From contig CAWJLP010000005.1 in assembly GCA_963843745.1 (NCBI GenBank), forward strand, positions 186,001 to 250,000: a DNA stretch of 64,000 nt, given 5' to 3'. The translations under genes were made by a program, and so were the position numbers. The stretch comes from Trebonia sp963843745 (lineage in GTDB: Bacteria; Actinomycetota; Actinomycetes; Streptosporangiales; Streptosporangiaceae). The notes beneath the pieces were generated by a model. It ran no database searches, was not told the origin of the DNA, and saw only the letters and a program-made list of their open reading frames with translations. This document shows, piece by piece, positions 16,027 through 24,551 of this stretch (position 1 is its first letter; the number at the start of each line of letters is the position of its first letter).

Positions 16027-16350
16027 TCACCTCGTTTCTTTCTGGCCGGATGCGGTATGTCGCCGCACGGCCTTGCGTATCTCGGCGGCGACGACGATGG
16101 ACAGCGCCACGGCCAGGCAGATCAGCCACTGCCGGATGTCGAGGCTGGTGGTCTTGAGGAAGGACTGGAGCGGGCTGAAGACGGTGGTCAGCAGCAGGGT
16201 GACGACGCCCATGGTGTGCGCGATCTCCCGCGTGTGCGCCTGCTCGGCCCAGCTGATGACACCGAGCGTGCCTATCCCCATCACTTCGCCCGGTGCCAGA
16301 ACGGGCACGGGCGCTCCAGCAGGAACGGTCACCTGTCCTCCCCGGGGCAT
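16027..16350 (-). CDS. Small membrane protein resembling the C-terminal end of a P-type ATPase
   Basis: 107 residues. It resembles the last two membrane helices of P2-type ATPases: EQAHTREIAHTMGVVTLLLTTVFSP, then LKTTSLDIRQWLICLAVALSIVVAAEIRK. The final segment parallels the C terminus of the ATPase encoded 2 kb away, which has TTSLDGRQW. No phosphorylation or nucleotide domain is present. ATG 16350 shares its A with the permease stop (TGATG), so translation is coupled. It could be a relic of a lost ATPase, or an accessory subunit of the pump or permease. It ends 5 bp before arcA. Confidence 0.7.
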   Translation of the reverse strand: MPRGGQVTVPAGAPVPVLAPGEVMGIGTLGVISWAEQAHTREIAHTMGVVTLLLTTVFSPLQSFLKTTSLDIRQWLICLAVALSIVVAAEIRKAVRRHTASGQKETR

Positions 16351-17768
16351 CAGCGGTAAGCCGGCACCGGGCCGGGCGGGCTCATGTGGCGGCGCTGGGA
16401 CAGGTAGACAGGGATGCCGAGGACCAGCGCGCCGGCGGCCAGGAAGTACGGGGCCCAGTAGACCCAGAAACTGTTGCCGGTGTTGCGCGAGTAGACGATG
16501 AACAAGACGGAGAACACCAGCGCTAGCACGGCGACGATCATGTCCCGAACGAAGCGTGGCGTATGCATGGCCCGGTGATCCATCCAGCGCCATTTCAGCT
16601 GCGCGAGCGCGGAGAACCCGTAGGGGATGGCAGAGGTGATGCCGGTCATCAGGACCAGAGTGGTGAACACGGTGGCGCCAGAGGAGCCCACGTAGTTGAT
16701 GACGATCGCCACCGAGGCCAGCGCGGTGGAGGCGATGATGCCGAAGACGGGCACCTGGCGCTTGGACATGCGCTTGAACCGTTCAGGGAACAGGCCGTCC
16801 TTCGCGGCCGCCAGCGGCATCTCGGCGCAGATCATGGTCCAGCCGGTCAGCGCGCCGAACCCGGAGATGATGACGGCCACCGCCATCACGTTGCCGGCCC
16901 AGGTGCCGCCGAAGATGGCGTTAGCCGCGTCGGAGAACGGCGCGTTCGCCTTAGCCAGGCTGGCGGTGGGCACGATGCCGAAGATCACGGTGAGCGAGAG
17001 CATGTAAACCACGGCGGTCGCGATCGTGCCCAAGATGGTGGCCCTGGGGACGTTGCGGTCGGGGTTGCGCACCTTGGCGGCGGCCACCGCAGCGCACTCG
17101 ACGCCCAGGTAGCTGAACAAGGCGATCGCCATCCCGCCGCCGATCGCGTTGATTGTCGATTCGCCGCTGACGTTCCACGGGGTGAAGTTGGCGGACTTGA
17201 TGTAGAACAGGCCCACCACCGAGATGAACGCCAGCGCGGCAAACTTGATGATCGTGGTGATGACCTGGACCGAGCCCATGTTCTTGACCCCGGACAGGTT
17301 GACCGCCGCCGGGATCCACAGCCCGACCAGCACCAACAGCACCGTGATCCACTTGGTGTGGCCCTTGTTGATGAAGTGCTCGACATACAGCACCCAGCCG
17401 ACCGCGATCGCGGCGTTGCCGGCCCACGCGGTGATCCAGTACGACCAGGCATTAATGAACCCGAGCGGATTGCCGAACCCGGCCCGCGCGTAGGCGTACG
17501 GTCCGCCGTCGGCGGGCAGTCGCCGCGACAGCGCGGCAAACAGCAGCGCCAGCGCCAGCGCGCCGACGGTGGTCAGTGCCATCGAGACCAGCGTGATCGG
17601 GCCGTAGCCGGCCAGCGAGGTCGGCAGGTTGAAGATCCCAACCCCGATGATGCTGCCCACAATCAGCGCCATCGCCGCGGTCAGCCCGAACTGCGGAGCG
17701 CCTTCCCCGCCGGACGGCTCACTGGCCGGACGCGGCGCCTCCTGGGGAGTGTGAACCTGATCGGCCAT
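16350..17768 (-). CDS. APC-family amino-acid permease, probable arginine/ornithine antiporter of the ADI locus
   Basis: 472 residues with about twelve membrane helices. It has the APC start signature GSIIGVGIFNLPTSLAGYGP and the helix-3 to -6 pattern of basic-amino-acid/polyamine antiporters (YAYARAGFGNPLGF). Its place before arcA and arcB suggests exchange of arginine for ornithine, the role of ArcD, though ArcD proper is a different subgroup. I chose ATG 17768 with AGGGG upstream; the frame to 17942 runs through promoter sequence. A TCACCC-N6-GGGTGA site lies about 95-115 bp upstream. Confidence 0.87.
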   Translation of the reverse strand: MADQVHTPQEAPRPASEPSGGEGAPQFGLTAAMALIVGSIIGVGIFNLPTSLAGYGPITLVSMALTTVGALALALLFAALSRRLPADGGPYAYARAGFGNPLGFINAWSYWITAWAGNAAIAVGWVLYVEHFINKGHTKWITVLLVLVGLWIPAAVNLSGVKNMGSVQVITTIIKFAALAFISVVGLFYIKSANFTPWNVSGESTINAIGGGMAIALFSYLGVECAAVAAAKVRNPDRNVPRATILGTIATAVVYMLSLTVIFGIVPTASLAKANAPFSDAANAIFGGTWAGNVMAVAVIISGFGALTGWTMICAEMPLAAAKDGLFPERFKRMSKRQVPVFGIIASTALASVAIVINYVGSSGATVFTTLVLMTGITSAIPYGFSALAQLKWRWMDHRAMHTPRFVRDMIVAVLALVFSVLFIVYSRNTGNSFWVYWAPYFLAAGALVLGIPVYLSQRRHMSPPGPVPAYR

Positions 17769-17863
17769 ATCTGAACCCCTAGTGGCGCGCGGTCGTCTCC
17801 GTGCCCCTGTTCGCCGGGGACCGGCCGCGTCTAGATCGTGCCCGGACTTGCCCGCCGCTTTCC

Positions 17864-17881
17864 TCACCCATTCGCGGGTGA
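17864..17881. promoter_or_regulatory. TCACCC-N6-GGGTGA palindrome upstream of the arcD-like permease
   Basis: TCACCC-attcgc-GGGTGA. It is about 100 bp upstream of the permease start, inside the 240-bp gap between the P-type ATPase and the permease. This gap probably holds the promoter of the permease-arcA-arcB unit. It also includes an AT-rich stretch around 17940-17975. Confidence 0.7.
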
Positions 17882-18008
17882 ATGAATTCCCATCCCCGGA
17901 TTGACGGCGGTAACGGCATCCCGTAGTTCGGGTGCAAGACATCTTTTATTTGCCATTTGTTCATGAAAACAGGGCCCTGACAATTACAGCGGAAACGGGG
18001 GTAGATGT

Positions 18009-20753
18009 TCACGATGACGGGCCATCCTGGGCGATGGCCTTGCGCTGCCGGGAGAGTTGGATGTACTTGTCCGCCGCGACGACCGCGGGTGCGATGAGCG
18101 ACAGGGCGAGCACGACGACCCATTGCCGGCCGTCGAGCGAGGTGGTGTCGAGCAGGCGCTGGAGCATGCCGAGTTCCACGGCGGCCCAGGTAAGGATCCA
18201 GCCCAGGATGATCCAGCCCAGGTAGGGGAACACCGGCGAGGCCCACGGCCCCTGGCGTTCCCGCCGCATGACCAGGCCGATGTTGACCGCGCTGAACGAG
18301 ACGATGGCGAAGGCCATGGTCATGTTGACCGACGGGGCGGTGGTGCTCGGCTTGCCGGGCCCCCACTCGAGCACCGACAGAGCGGTGGCGGCGACCACGA
18401 ACCCGAAGATAAACCAGCGGATGACCCACGGCCTGGTGACGATCTTGGTGCCGGGCGTGCGCGGCGGCCGCTGCATGACCCCCGGGTCGGGGGCGTCGAC
18501 GATGAACCCGATGACCACCGTGATGACCACGAAGAACTTGCAGAACAGCAACTGGAGGGGGAACAGGGCAACGCCGCCGTTGATGTTCAGGATGGTGGCG
18601 TAGACCATCAGCTGCAGCACCGAGGACAAGATGGTCAGCTGCAGCCTGATGTAGGTGGAGATCCGCCGGTAGATATCCCGGCCCAGGTCCACGGCCCGGA
18701 CCAGGGTGGCGAAGTTGTCGTCGGTCAGGACGATCTTGGCGGCCTGCTTGGTGACTTCTGAGCCGCTGCCCATCGCCACGCCGACGTCGGCCTGCTTGAG
18801 GGCGGCGGCGTCGTTGACCGCGTCGCCGGTCATCGCGACCACGTCGCCGGATTGCTGCATGAGCTTGGCCAGCCGCAGCTTGTCTTCGGGGGCGACCCGG
18901 CCGAACACGTGCAGCTGGGGGAGCTGCTCGATCACCTGGTCATCGGTCAGGTGCTGCAGCTCGGTGCCGGTGATGACGCCGGGCCCGAGGCCGAGTTCGT
19001 CGGCGATGGCGCGGGCGGTGATGGTGTGGTCGCCGGTGATCATCCGGACGTCGACCCCGGCGCCGAGCGCGGCGTGGACCGCGTCCCTGGCCTCGGTCCG
19101 CAGCGGGTCCACGATCCCCACCAGTGCGACGAAGACTAGGCCGGTGACGGCGGCCATCGGGTCTGCGAGCGCCGCGGTCATCGTCGCGTCATCCAAGTCC
19201 TTGGCGGCGAACGCGAGGACCCGCAGCCCGCGCTCGGACAGCTTGCGGTTGGCGGCCAGGAGCTCATCCCGGACGGTGCCGATCGGCACCTGCTGGCCAT
19301 GCCACAGGGCCCGGTCGCAGCGGTCCAGGACCACATCCGGGGCGCCTTTGACGGTGACCAGGTGCGGTTGCTGGACGACCGGGCCGGCCAGCCAGTCCGG
19401 GCGGTCGTGGAAGGTGGCCATGAACTTGTACTCGGAATCGAAGGGCACCTCGGCGCGGCGGGGCAGGGCTTGGCGGGTCTCCCCGGCGTCCACGCCCATC
19501 TTCGCGGCCAGTACCACGAACGCCGCCTCGGTCGGGTCGCCGATGACCGACCCGTCGTCGCCGACGGTGGCGTCGGTGCACAGCACCAGGCCCAGCGCCA
19601 GGTTGCGGAAGTCGGGCAGCGGCCCCCCGGCCACGCCCAGGATCGCGCCGGTCTTGGCGTAGCCGGGGCCTTCGATCTTGAACCAGTCGCCGCCGCCCAG
19701 CATCTGCGTCGCGGTCATCGCGTTCATCGTCAGGGTGCCGGTCTTGTCGCTGTTGATGACGGTGGTGCCGCCCAGGGTCTCCACGTCGCTCAGCGACTTG
19801 ACCACCGCCTTGTGCTCGGCCAGCCGCCGCGCCCCCGACGACAGCATGGCCTGCACAAAGGTGGGCAGCCCGGTCGGGATGGAGGCGATCGCGGTCGAGA
19901 TGCACAGCAGCACCAGCGTGGTGGTGTCCTGGCCGCGGACCAGGCCGAAGATGGCGATTATCAGCACGGCCGCGAAAGCGATCGTGCCGAACACCTTGGT
20001 CATGCCGTCGAGCTCGCGCTGCAGCGGCGACTGGGTGCGCTGGGTGGCGGTGACCATCCCGGCGATCTTGCCCATCTCGGTCGCGCTGCCGGTGGCGGTC
20101 ACCACGATCGTCGCGGTGCCCCGGGTGACCTGGGTGTTCTGGAACACCAGGTTGGTCCGGTCGCCCAGGGCGACCTCGCCGCCGGGCAGCGTGCCCGCGT
20201 CCTTGGGTATCGGCGCGCTCTCCCCGGTGAGCGCGGCCTCTTGCACCTCCAGCGTGGCCGAGGACTCGATCCGCCCGTCCGCCGGGACCACGTCCCCGGC
20301 CTCCAGCAGCACGATGTCACCCGGCACCAGCCCGGTCGATTCGATCTGCTCGACCTGGCCGGAGCGCCGCACCCGGGCGTGCGGCACCTGCAGCTTGGCC
20401 AGCGCGTCCACGCTGGCCCGGGCCTTCAGTTCCTGGCTGGTGCCCATCACCACGTTGAACGTCACCAGCCCCAGCACGACCAGGGCGGTCGGGATCTGGA
20501 CGATCGCGAAGCTCGCCGCGACCACGAGCAGCAGCATGATGTTCATCGGGTTGACCAGCTGGCCCCGGCCCACGACCCACACGCTCGGCGGCGGCTCGGT
20601 GGCCAGTTCGTTCGGCCCGTATTCAGCCAGTCGCCGCTCCGCTTCCCCGGCGTCCAGCCCCTGATCCGGGTGAACACCCATCTGCCCCGCCGCGGCTTCC
20701 GGCGACAGGGCGTACCAGGCCAGGTTCTCGGCGGGTTGCTGCACGGTGGTCAT
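18009..20753 (-). CDS. P2-type cation-transporting ATPase lacking canonical ion-site residues
   Basis: 914 residues. The N-terminal cation-ATPase domain has YGPNEL. The actuator domain has TGES. The phosphorylation motif is SDKTGTLT. The hinge reads TGDAVNDAAAL in place of the usual TGDGVNDAPAL. Membrane helix 4 has PTGLP where Ca and H pumps have PEGLP. Helix 6 (LFCKFFVVITVVIGFIVDAPD) lacks the N-x2-TDG set. ATP use and phosphorylation look intact, but the transported ion is open. It lies between arcC-permease and permease-arcAB, all on the minus strand. Confidence 0.88.
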   Translation of the reverse strand: MTTVQQPAENLAWYALSPEAAAGQMGVHPDQGLDAGEAERRLAEYGPNELATEPPPSVWVVGRGQLVNPMNIMLLLVVAASFAIVQIPTALVVLGLVTFNVVMGTSQELKARASVDALAKLQVPHARVRRSGQVEQIESTGLVPGDIVLLEAGDVVPADGRIESSATLEVQEAALTGESAPIPKDAGTLPGGEVALGDRTNLVFQNTQVTRGTATIVVTATGSATEMGKIAGMVTATQRTQSPLQRELDGMTKVFGTIAFAAVLIIAIFGLVRGQDTTTLVLLCISTAIASIPTGLPTFVQAMLSSGARRLAEHKAVVKSLSDVETLGGTTVINSDKTGTLTMNAMTATQMLGGGDWFKIEGPGYAKTGAILGVAGGPLPDFRNLALGLVLCTDATVGDDGSVIGDPTEAAFVVLAAKMGVDAGETRQALPRRAEVPFDSEYKFMATFHDRPDWLAGPVVQQPHLVTVKGAPDVVLDRCDRALWHGQQVPIGTVRDELLAANRKLSERGLRVLAFAAKDLDDATMTAALADPMAAVTGLVFVALVGIVDPLRTEARDAVHAALGAGVDVRMITGDHTITARAIADELGLGPGVITGTELQHLTDDQVIEQLPQLHVFGRVAPEDKLRLAKLMQQSGDVVAMTGDAVNDAAALKQADVGVAMGSGSEVTKQAAKIVLTDDNFATLVRAVDLGRDIYRRISTYIRLQLTILSSVLQLMVYATILNINGGVALFPLQLLFCKFFVVITVVIGFIVDAPDPGVMQRPPRTPGTKIVTRPWVIRWFIFGFVVAATALSVLEWGPGKPSTTAPSVNMTMAFAIVSFSAVNIGLVMRRERQGPWASPVFPYLGWIILGWILTWAAVELGMLQRLLDTTSLDGRQWVVVLALSLIAPAVVAADKYIQLSRQRKAIAQDGPSS

Positions 20754-20801
20754 CTGAGCTCCTCGGGACGGTTGCGGCTTACCCGCGCCGCAGCGGCTGG
20801 C

Positions 20802-22135
20802 CTAGTGCACGAGCTGGACATTTTTCGTCCTGGTGCCGCGGAAGTGTTTCCATCCGTAATCCAGGGCCACGCTCAGCAGCAAGATGCCCGCCAGGGTGGC
20901 GATCGAGGCGGGCTCGTGGATCAAAGTGGTGAACACGAACGTCACGAAGACCGCGCCAGCCGCCACGATCGCCAGGACGAGCATCAGGAGGTTCGCACCG
21001 GTCTCGGAGCGGATCCGCAGGTGCGCCGCGGTGATCATGGTGAAGATCACCAGGGCCACCGCGCTGCCGATCGACGCGATCGAGTCCAGGTTGAACACCA
21101 CGGCCAGGACCAGGCACACCGCCGCCTGGATCAGCAGCCCGTTCGAGGCCCGCCCGCCGGCCTTGCGCGCCATCAGCGGCGGGAACTGCCCTGTCTCCGC
21201 GAGCCGCTCCGACAGCCCCTGGGCCGGGTACAGGCCGGCGTTGGTGGCCCCGGCGGTAGCGAACAGCGCGGTGACGGTCATCAGCCAGTAGCCCGCCCGG
21301 CCCAGCGTCGGCTCGGCGGCCACCGCGATCGCGGTCCCCCCGGAGGAGATCACCTTGTCCACCGTCAGCGTGCCGAACACGCCCAGCGCGATGGCCACGT
21401 AGATGACCGTCGCGATTCCCAGCGCCAGGAACATCGCCTTGGGCAGCTGGCGGGCCGCTTGGCCAGGTCCTTGGCGGTGAAGGTGATGATGCCGAAGCCC
21501 AGGAAGGCGAAGAAGGTCAGCGCCACCGACGAGATGATGTCCTGCGCCGACGGGTACCCCGAGAACGCCAGCAGCGAGGGGTGAATGTTTACCAGCGTAA
21601 CCACCGAGAAAAAGGTCAGGATCCCCAGCACCACGTAGACGATCACGGTCTGCGCCCTGGCGACCAGCCCGGACCCGGCGATGTTCACCGCGGTCATCAC
21701 CACGATGATCAGCGCCGCGAAGACCTTGATCCAGGCGGCGTTCTCCCCGGCGAACGTCGAGGTGGCGTAGCTCCCGAACGAGACCGCCACCATCGCCGTC
21801 ACGATCGCGTTGGCCATGTAGGTCAGCCACGCGGTGACCCCGGTGAAGTGGCCGTTGCCGGTCGATTTCGCCACGTACTCCAGCAGCCCCCCGGCCGACG
21901 GGTACCGGGCACCCAGCTTCGCGAACGAGTACCCCTGCAGTCCCGCGACGACCCCGGCGAGCAGGAACGACAGCCACACCGCCGCCCCGGCAACCTCCCC
22001 GGCCGCGCCCAGCAGCGCGAAGATCCCCGCGCCCACCATCGCCCCAACGCCGATGAACGCGGCCTGGCGCACCGTCAAGTACTTCTTCTCCTGCGCTTCA
22101 CCTGATGACGGTTCGGCTGCCTCGGTCGTGTCCAT
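20802..22135 (-). pseudogene. APC-family amino-acid permease with a -1 frameshift
   Basis: The N-terminal half (ATG 22135) has VGAMVGAGIFALLGAAG and continues to FTAKDLAK. It then leaves frame near 21460. The expected continuation, AARQLPKAMFLALG, reads on in the next frame to the stop at 20802. One missing base near 21458-21462 explains this. Joined, the product is about 445 residues with twelve membrane helices, a normal permease. It is either a real mutation or a sequencing error. It follows arcC by 15 bp, so it was probably the amino-acid carrier of that unit. Confidence 0.8.
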
Positions 22136-22150
22136 CGACGCTGTGCCTCC

Positions 22151-23107
22151 TCAACTGCCGGCCGAGGATCTGGATCTGGCCGCGTCAGGCGCCTTCCGCA
22201 TGATGACGTTCGTGCCGGCGGTGCCCGCCACGATCCCGGTAATGTCCCCGAGCGAGCCGATCGCCGCGCGCTTGCCGGTCTTGGCCGCGAACCGGGCCGC
22301 GGCCTCGACCTTCGGGCCCATAGACCCGGCCGCGAACTGGTGACCGGCCAGTTCCTCCGGCGTCGCCTGGTCCAGCCGCCGTTGCTCCGGGGTACCCCAG
22401 CCCAGGTAGACGCCGTCCACGTCGGTGGCCATGAGGAAGAGGTCGGCGTTCACGTCCTCGGCCAGCAGTTCGCCGGCCAGGTCTTTGTCGATGACGGCTT
22501 CGACGCCCACCAGGTCGCCAGGACCCGACGACGGGTACATGGTGGGGATGCCGCCGCCGCCAGCACAGATGACCACGGCCCCCCGGTCAAGCAGCCAGCT
22601 GATCGGCTCGATCTCCAGGATCTTCCTGGGCTCCGGCGAGGGCACCACCCGGCGCCACGAGGATCCGTCCGGCTTGAATGTCCAGCCCTTGGTGGCCGCC
22701 AGCTTGTCGCCGGCCTCCTGGGAGTAAACCGGGCCGACGAACTTCGACGGATGGGAGAAGGCCGGATCCTGCGGGTCCACCACGATCATGGTGAGCAGGG
22801 TGGCCACCTGCTGCTGTGGCGGCAGGAGACTCCGCAGTTCCTGCTGGATGAGATAGCCGATCATGCCCTGAGTGCCCGCGTCCAGGACGTCCAGCGGGTA
22901 CGGCTCCGCGTCGGCGTACGACTCGGCCTGCAGCGACAGCAGGCCCACCTGCGGCCCGTTGCCGTGCACGACCACGATGCTGTGCCCGGCGGCCAGCGGC
23001 GCGATCGCCTTGGCCGCGACCATGATGTTCCGCCGCTGCACCTCGGTGGTCATCGGCTCACCGCGCCGCAGCAGCGCATTGCCACCCAGCGCGATCACGA
23101 TCCGCAT
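22151..23107 (-). CDS. arcC: Carbamate kinase
   Basis: 318 residues. It begins with RIVIALGGNALLRRGE and carries VVHGNGPQVG, GGGGIP and DKDLAGELLA, all typical of carbamate kinase. It transfers the phosphate of carbamoyl phosphate to ADP, the ATP-yielding step of the ADI pathway. It is the first gene of the minus-strand cluster, with a TCACCC-N6-GGGTGA site 62-79 bp upstream. ATG 23107 is clear. Confidence 0.94.
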   Translation of the reverse strand: MRIVIALGGNALLRRGEPMTTEVQRRNIMVAAKAIAPLAAGHSIVVVHGNGPQVGLLSLQAESYADAEPYPLDVLDAGTQGMIGYLIQQELRSLLPPQQQVATLLTMIVVDPQDPAFSHPSKFVGPVYSQEAGDKLAATKGWTFKPDGSSWRRVVPSPEPRKILEIEPISWLLDRGAVVICAGGGGIPTMYPSSGPGDLVGVEAVIDKDLAGELLAEDVNADLFLMATDVDGVYLGWGTPEQRRLDQATPEELAGHQFAAGSMGPKVEAAARFAAKTGKRAAIGSLGDITGIVAGTAGTNVIMRKAPDAARSRSSAGS

Positions 23108-23168
23108 CTCCGCGCCTCCTCACTCGGCGACTTGGCTCGATACTGTCCGGGGCATCCGCGTGCGGTCG

Positions 23169-23186
23169 TCACCCAATCAAGGGTGA
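23169..23186. promoter_or_regulatory. TCACCC-N6-GGGTGA palindrome upstream of arcC
   Basis: TCACCC-aatcaa-GGGTGA, 62 bp upstream of arcC. On its other side the sequence runs into a truncated LuxR gene start at 23255. It is the best conserved member of the set because the flanking sequence recurs, diverged, before the intact LuxR gene at 24552. Confidence 0.7.
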
Positions 23187-23254
23187 TTGTCCATTTCGCC
23201 GACGCGCGCTCTACGCGATCATGACCCGAGTGTCTTGTGGGGGGTCCGCCGGGC

Positions 23255-23302
23255 ATGAGTGTCAGTGAGATGTTCGAGCGGGATGGGCGCGCTAGGCGCG
23301 CG
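23255..23302 (+). pseudogene. Truncated copy of the start of the MalT-like LuxR gene
   Basis: ATG 23255 opens MSVSEMFERDGRARRATR, matching the first 18 residues of the regulator at 24552 (MSVSGIFERDGRARRAPR). The upstream DNA matches too, including GTGTCTTGTGGGGGG and TGACGCGCG-like segments. After about 48 bases the match stops and the frame closes at a nearby TAG. The duplication therefore covers the promoter and gene start only. Confidence 0.75.
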
Positions 23303-23307
23303 ACCAG

Positions 23308-23394
23308 ATCGCTGTCATGCAGATAGATCAACGCGGCCCGCGGCCTGCTATGGCCTATCCGGTCCATCAGCTCGCGCAGCGACGCCGCGTGATT
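23308..23394 (-). pseudogene. C-terminal fragment of a tyrosine integrase
   Basis: A minus-strand frame reads ASLRELMDRIGHSRPRAALI then YLHDSD. This is the C-terminal end of phage-type tyrosine recombinases, with the His of the GHS motif and the nucleophilic Tyr. The frame has no upstream catalytic domain. It runs directly into the antisense of the LuxR fragment, so it is a broken relic. Confidence 0.65.
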
Positions 23395-23405
23395 GGCGGA
23401 CGACA

Positions 23406-23585
23406 CGAGACGTTGCCAGCTCCCCGAAAGTCTCGCCATCGACCATCCGCGCATACGCGGCCCGCGGCCAGATGCCTACCGCCGACCGCAGGATAGGCCG
23501 CGAACCGGTCTGGCGCCCCGCGACAATCCGCAAATGGCGAAGTCGGCGGCCCCGTCGCATCAACAACGCTGAGTCAACCGCATAG
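23406..23585 (+). pseudogene. Excisionase-like helix-turn-helix fragment
   Basis: The plus frame contains VSPSTIRAYAARGQMPTADR, then RIGREPVWRPATIRKW. This is the short winged-helix form of excisionases and similar DNA-binding proteins in actinobacterial integrative elements. No proper start is visible: the frame upstream runs over the integrase remnant on the other strand. It probably belongs to the same decayed element. Confidence 0.55.
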
Positions 23586-23656
23586 GCAAGCCCAGGTCCG
23601 GCAATCACCGCGGGCCGTCGGAAGTTACACCGTTGAAATTACATTTCCGCGATTCT

Positions 23657-24115
23657 ATGAATGCCGCAGGTCGTCATTCGGCTTTGTGCGACTGTACGGG
23701 ATGCATGTTGCAGAATGGTCACGACTTGCTGATCCTCGCCTGGACCGGAGCGTCAAGTGCAAATGTTCTGTTCATGGGAGGGTTAATTCTAGCGACTGCA
23801 AGCCAACAGGCCCCGGTAGTGGGGTCGGCGGGCACTAGCCACGCGTTCTGGGTCGGGGTCCTGGTCGCTCTCTTGGTTGCTAGGTTCTTGCCTGCGTGGG
23901 CTGGGATCGCCCTGCTTATCATCGCTCTGCTCTCGTTGCATATATTCCAGTGGATCACCGACCACGCTCATTCCACTTCCCCCTCCACTTCCTCCACTGT
24001 GCTCCTGCTCTTCATCGTGGTTGGCGTTATTGCCCTTATAGTCGGCCTCGTTCTTGGGGCGAAGCCGAGGGTTCAGGCAGCTGGGCGAAGCCGAATTCCG
24101 GACGCGCCTTCGTAA
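23657..24115 (+). CDS. Hypothetical membrane protein
   Basis: 152 residues from ATG 23657. Three hydrophobic segments are clear: one after NGHDLLILAW, one at SHAFWVGVLVALLVARFLPAWAG through LLIIALLSLHIFQW, and one at STVLLLFIVVGVIALIVGLVLG. A short basic tail ends the protein. No family is recognised. The DNA is richer in A and T than its neighbours, which fits acquired sequence beside the integrase remnants. The start is uncertain. Confidence 0.5.
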   Translation: MNAAGRHSALCDCTGCMLQNGHDLLILAWTGASSANVLFMGGLILATASQQAPVVGSAGTSHAFWVGVLVALLVARFLPAWAGIALLIIALLSLHIFQWITDHAHSTSPSTSSTVLLLFIVVGVIALIVGLVLGAKPRVQAAGRSRIPDAPS

Positions 24116-24551
24116 TGCTCGGGGAGTGAGCCGTTGGTAGTTGGCGTCAACAAGACTCATGGACCATCTGGGTTCAAGATTAAGTCGCAAGCAGCGGCCG
24201 TCTGGCTGGACCAGGACCACGGGGCAGCACATGCCAGCCACGAGATCCGCACAGTCACCGTGCTTGTGATCCGAAACAGATGTGCGATGCGGTCTGCCAG
24301 TTGATGTGCGACGGATCGGCTCCCCTTGATATGCAACAGACCACAGGTTCTTCAGTCCTGCGTCCCCATCGGGATACAGCCGGCACCGGGCAGCCACTGG
24401 GTAGGTGAGCGGCGATCGTCCGGCCGCCAGCGACGCCTCACCCGCGATGGATGATGCCCTATTTCCCCTTTCGCTGACGCGCGCCTGACTTGACCTGGTC
24501 TGAGGCTCTAGGCGATCATGACCAGGTGTCTTGTGGGGGGGTCTGCTTGGC
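24116..24551. other. 436-bp upstream region of the MalT-like regulator
   Basis: I see no gene here. At 24438-24454 there is TCACCC-N5-GGATGA, a degenerate relative of the ADI palindrome. Its flanks match those of the arcC-side site, so it descends from the same duplicated promoter. From about 24472 (TTTCGCTGACGCGCG) to 24551 the sequence parallels 23190-23254 with an insertion. This is the probable promoter of the regulator. Confidence 0.5.
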
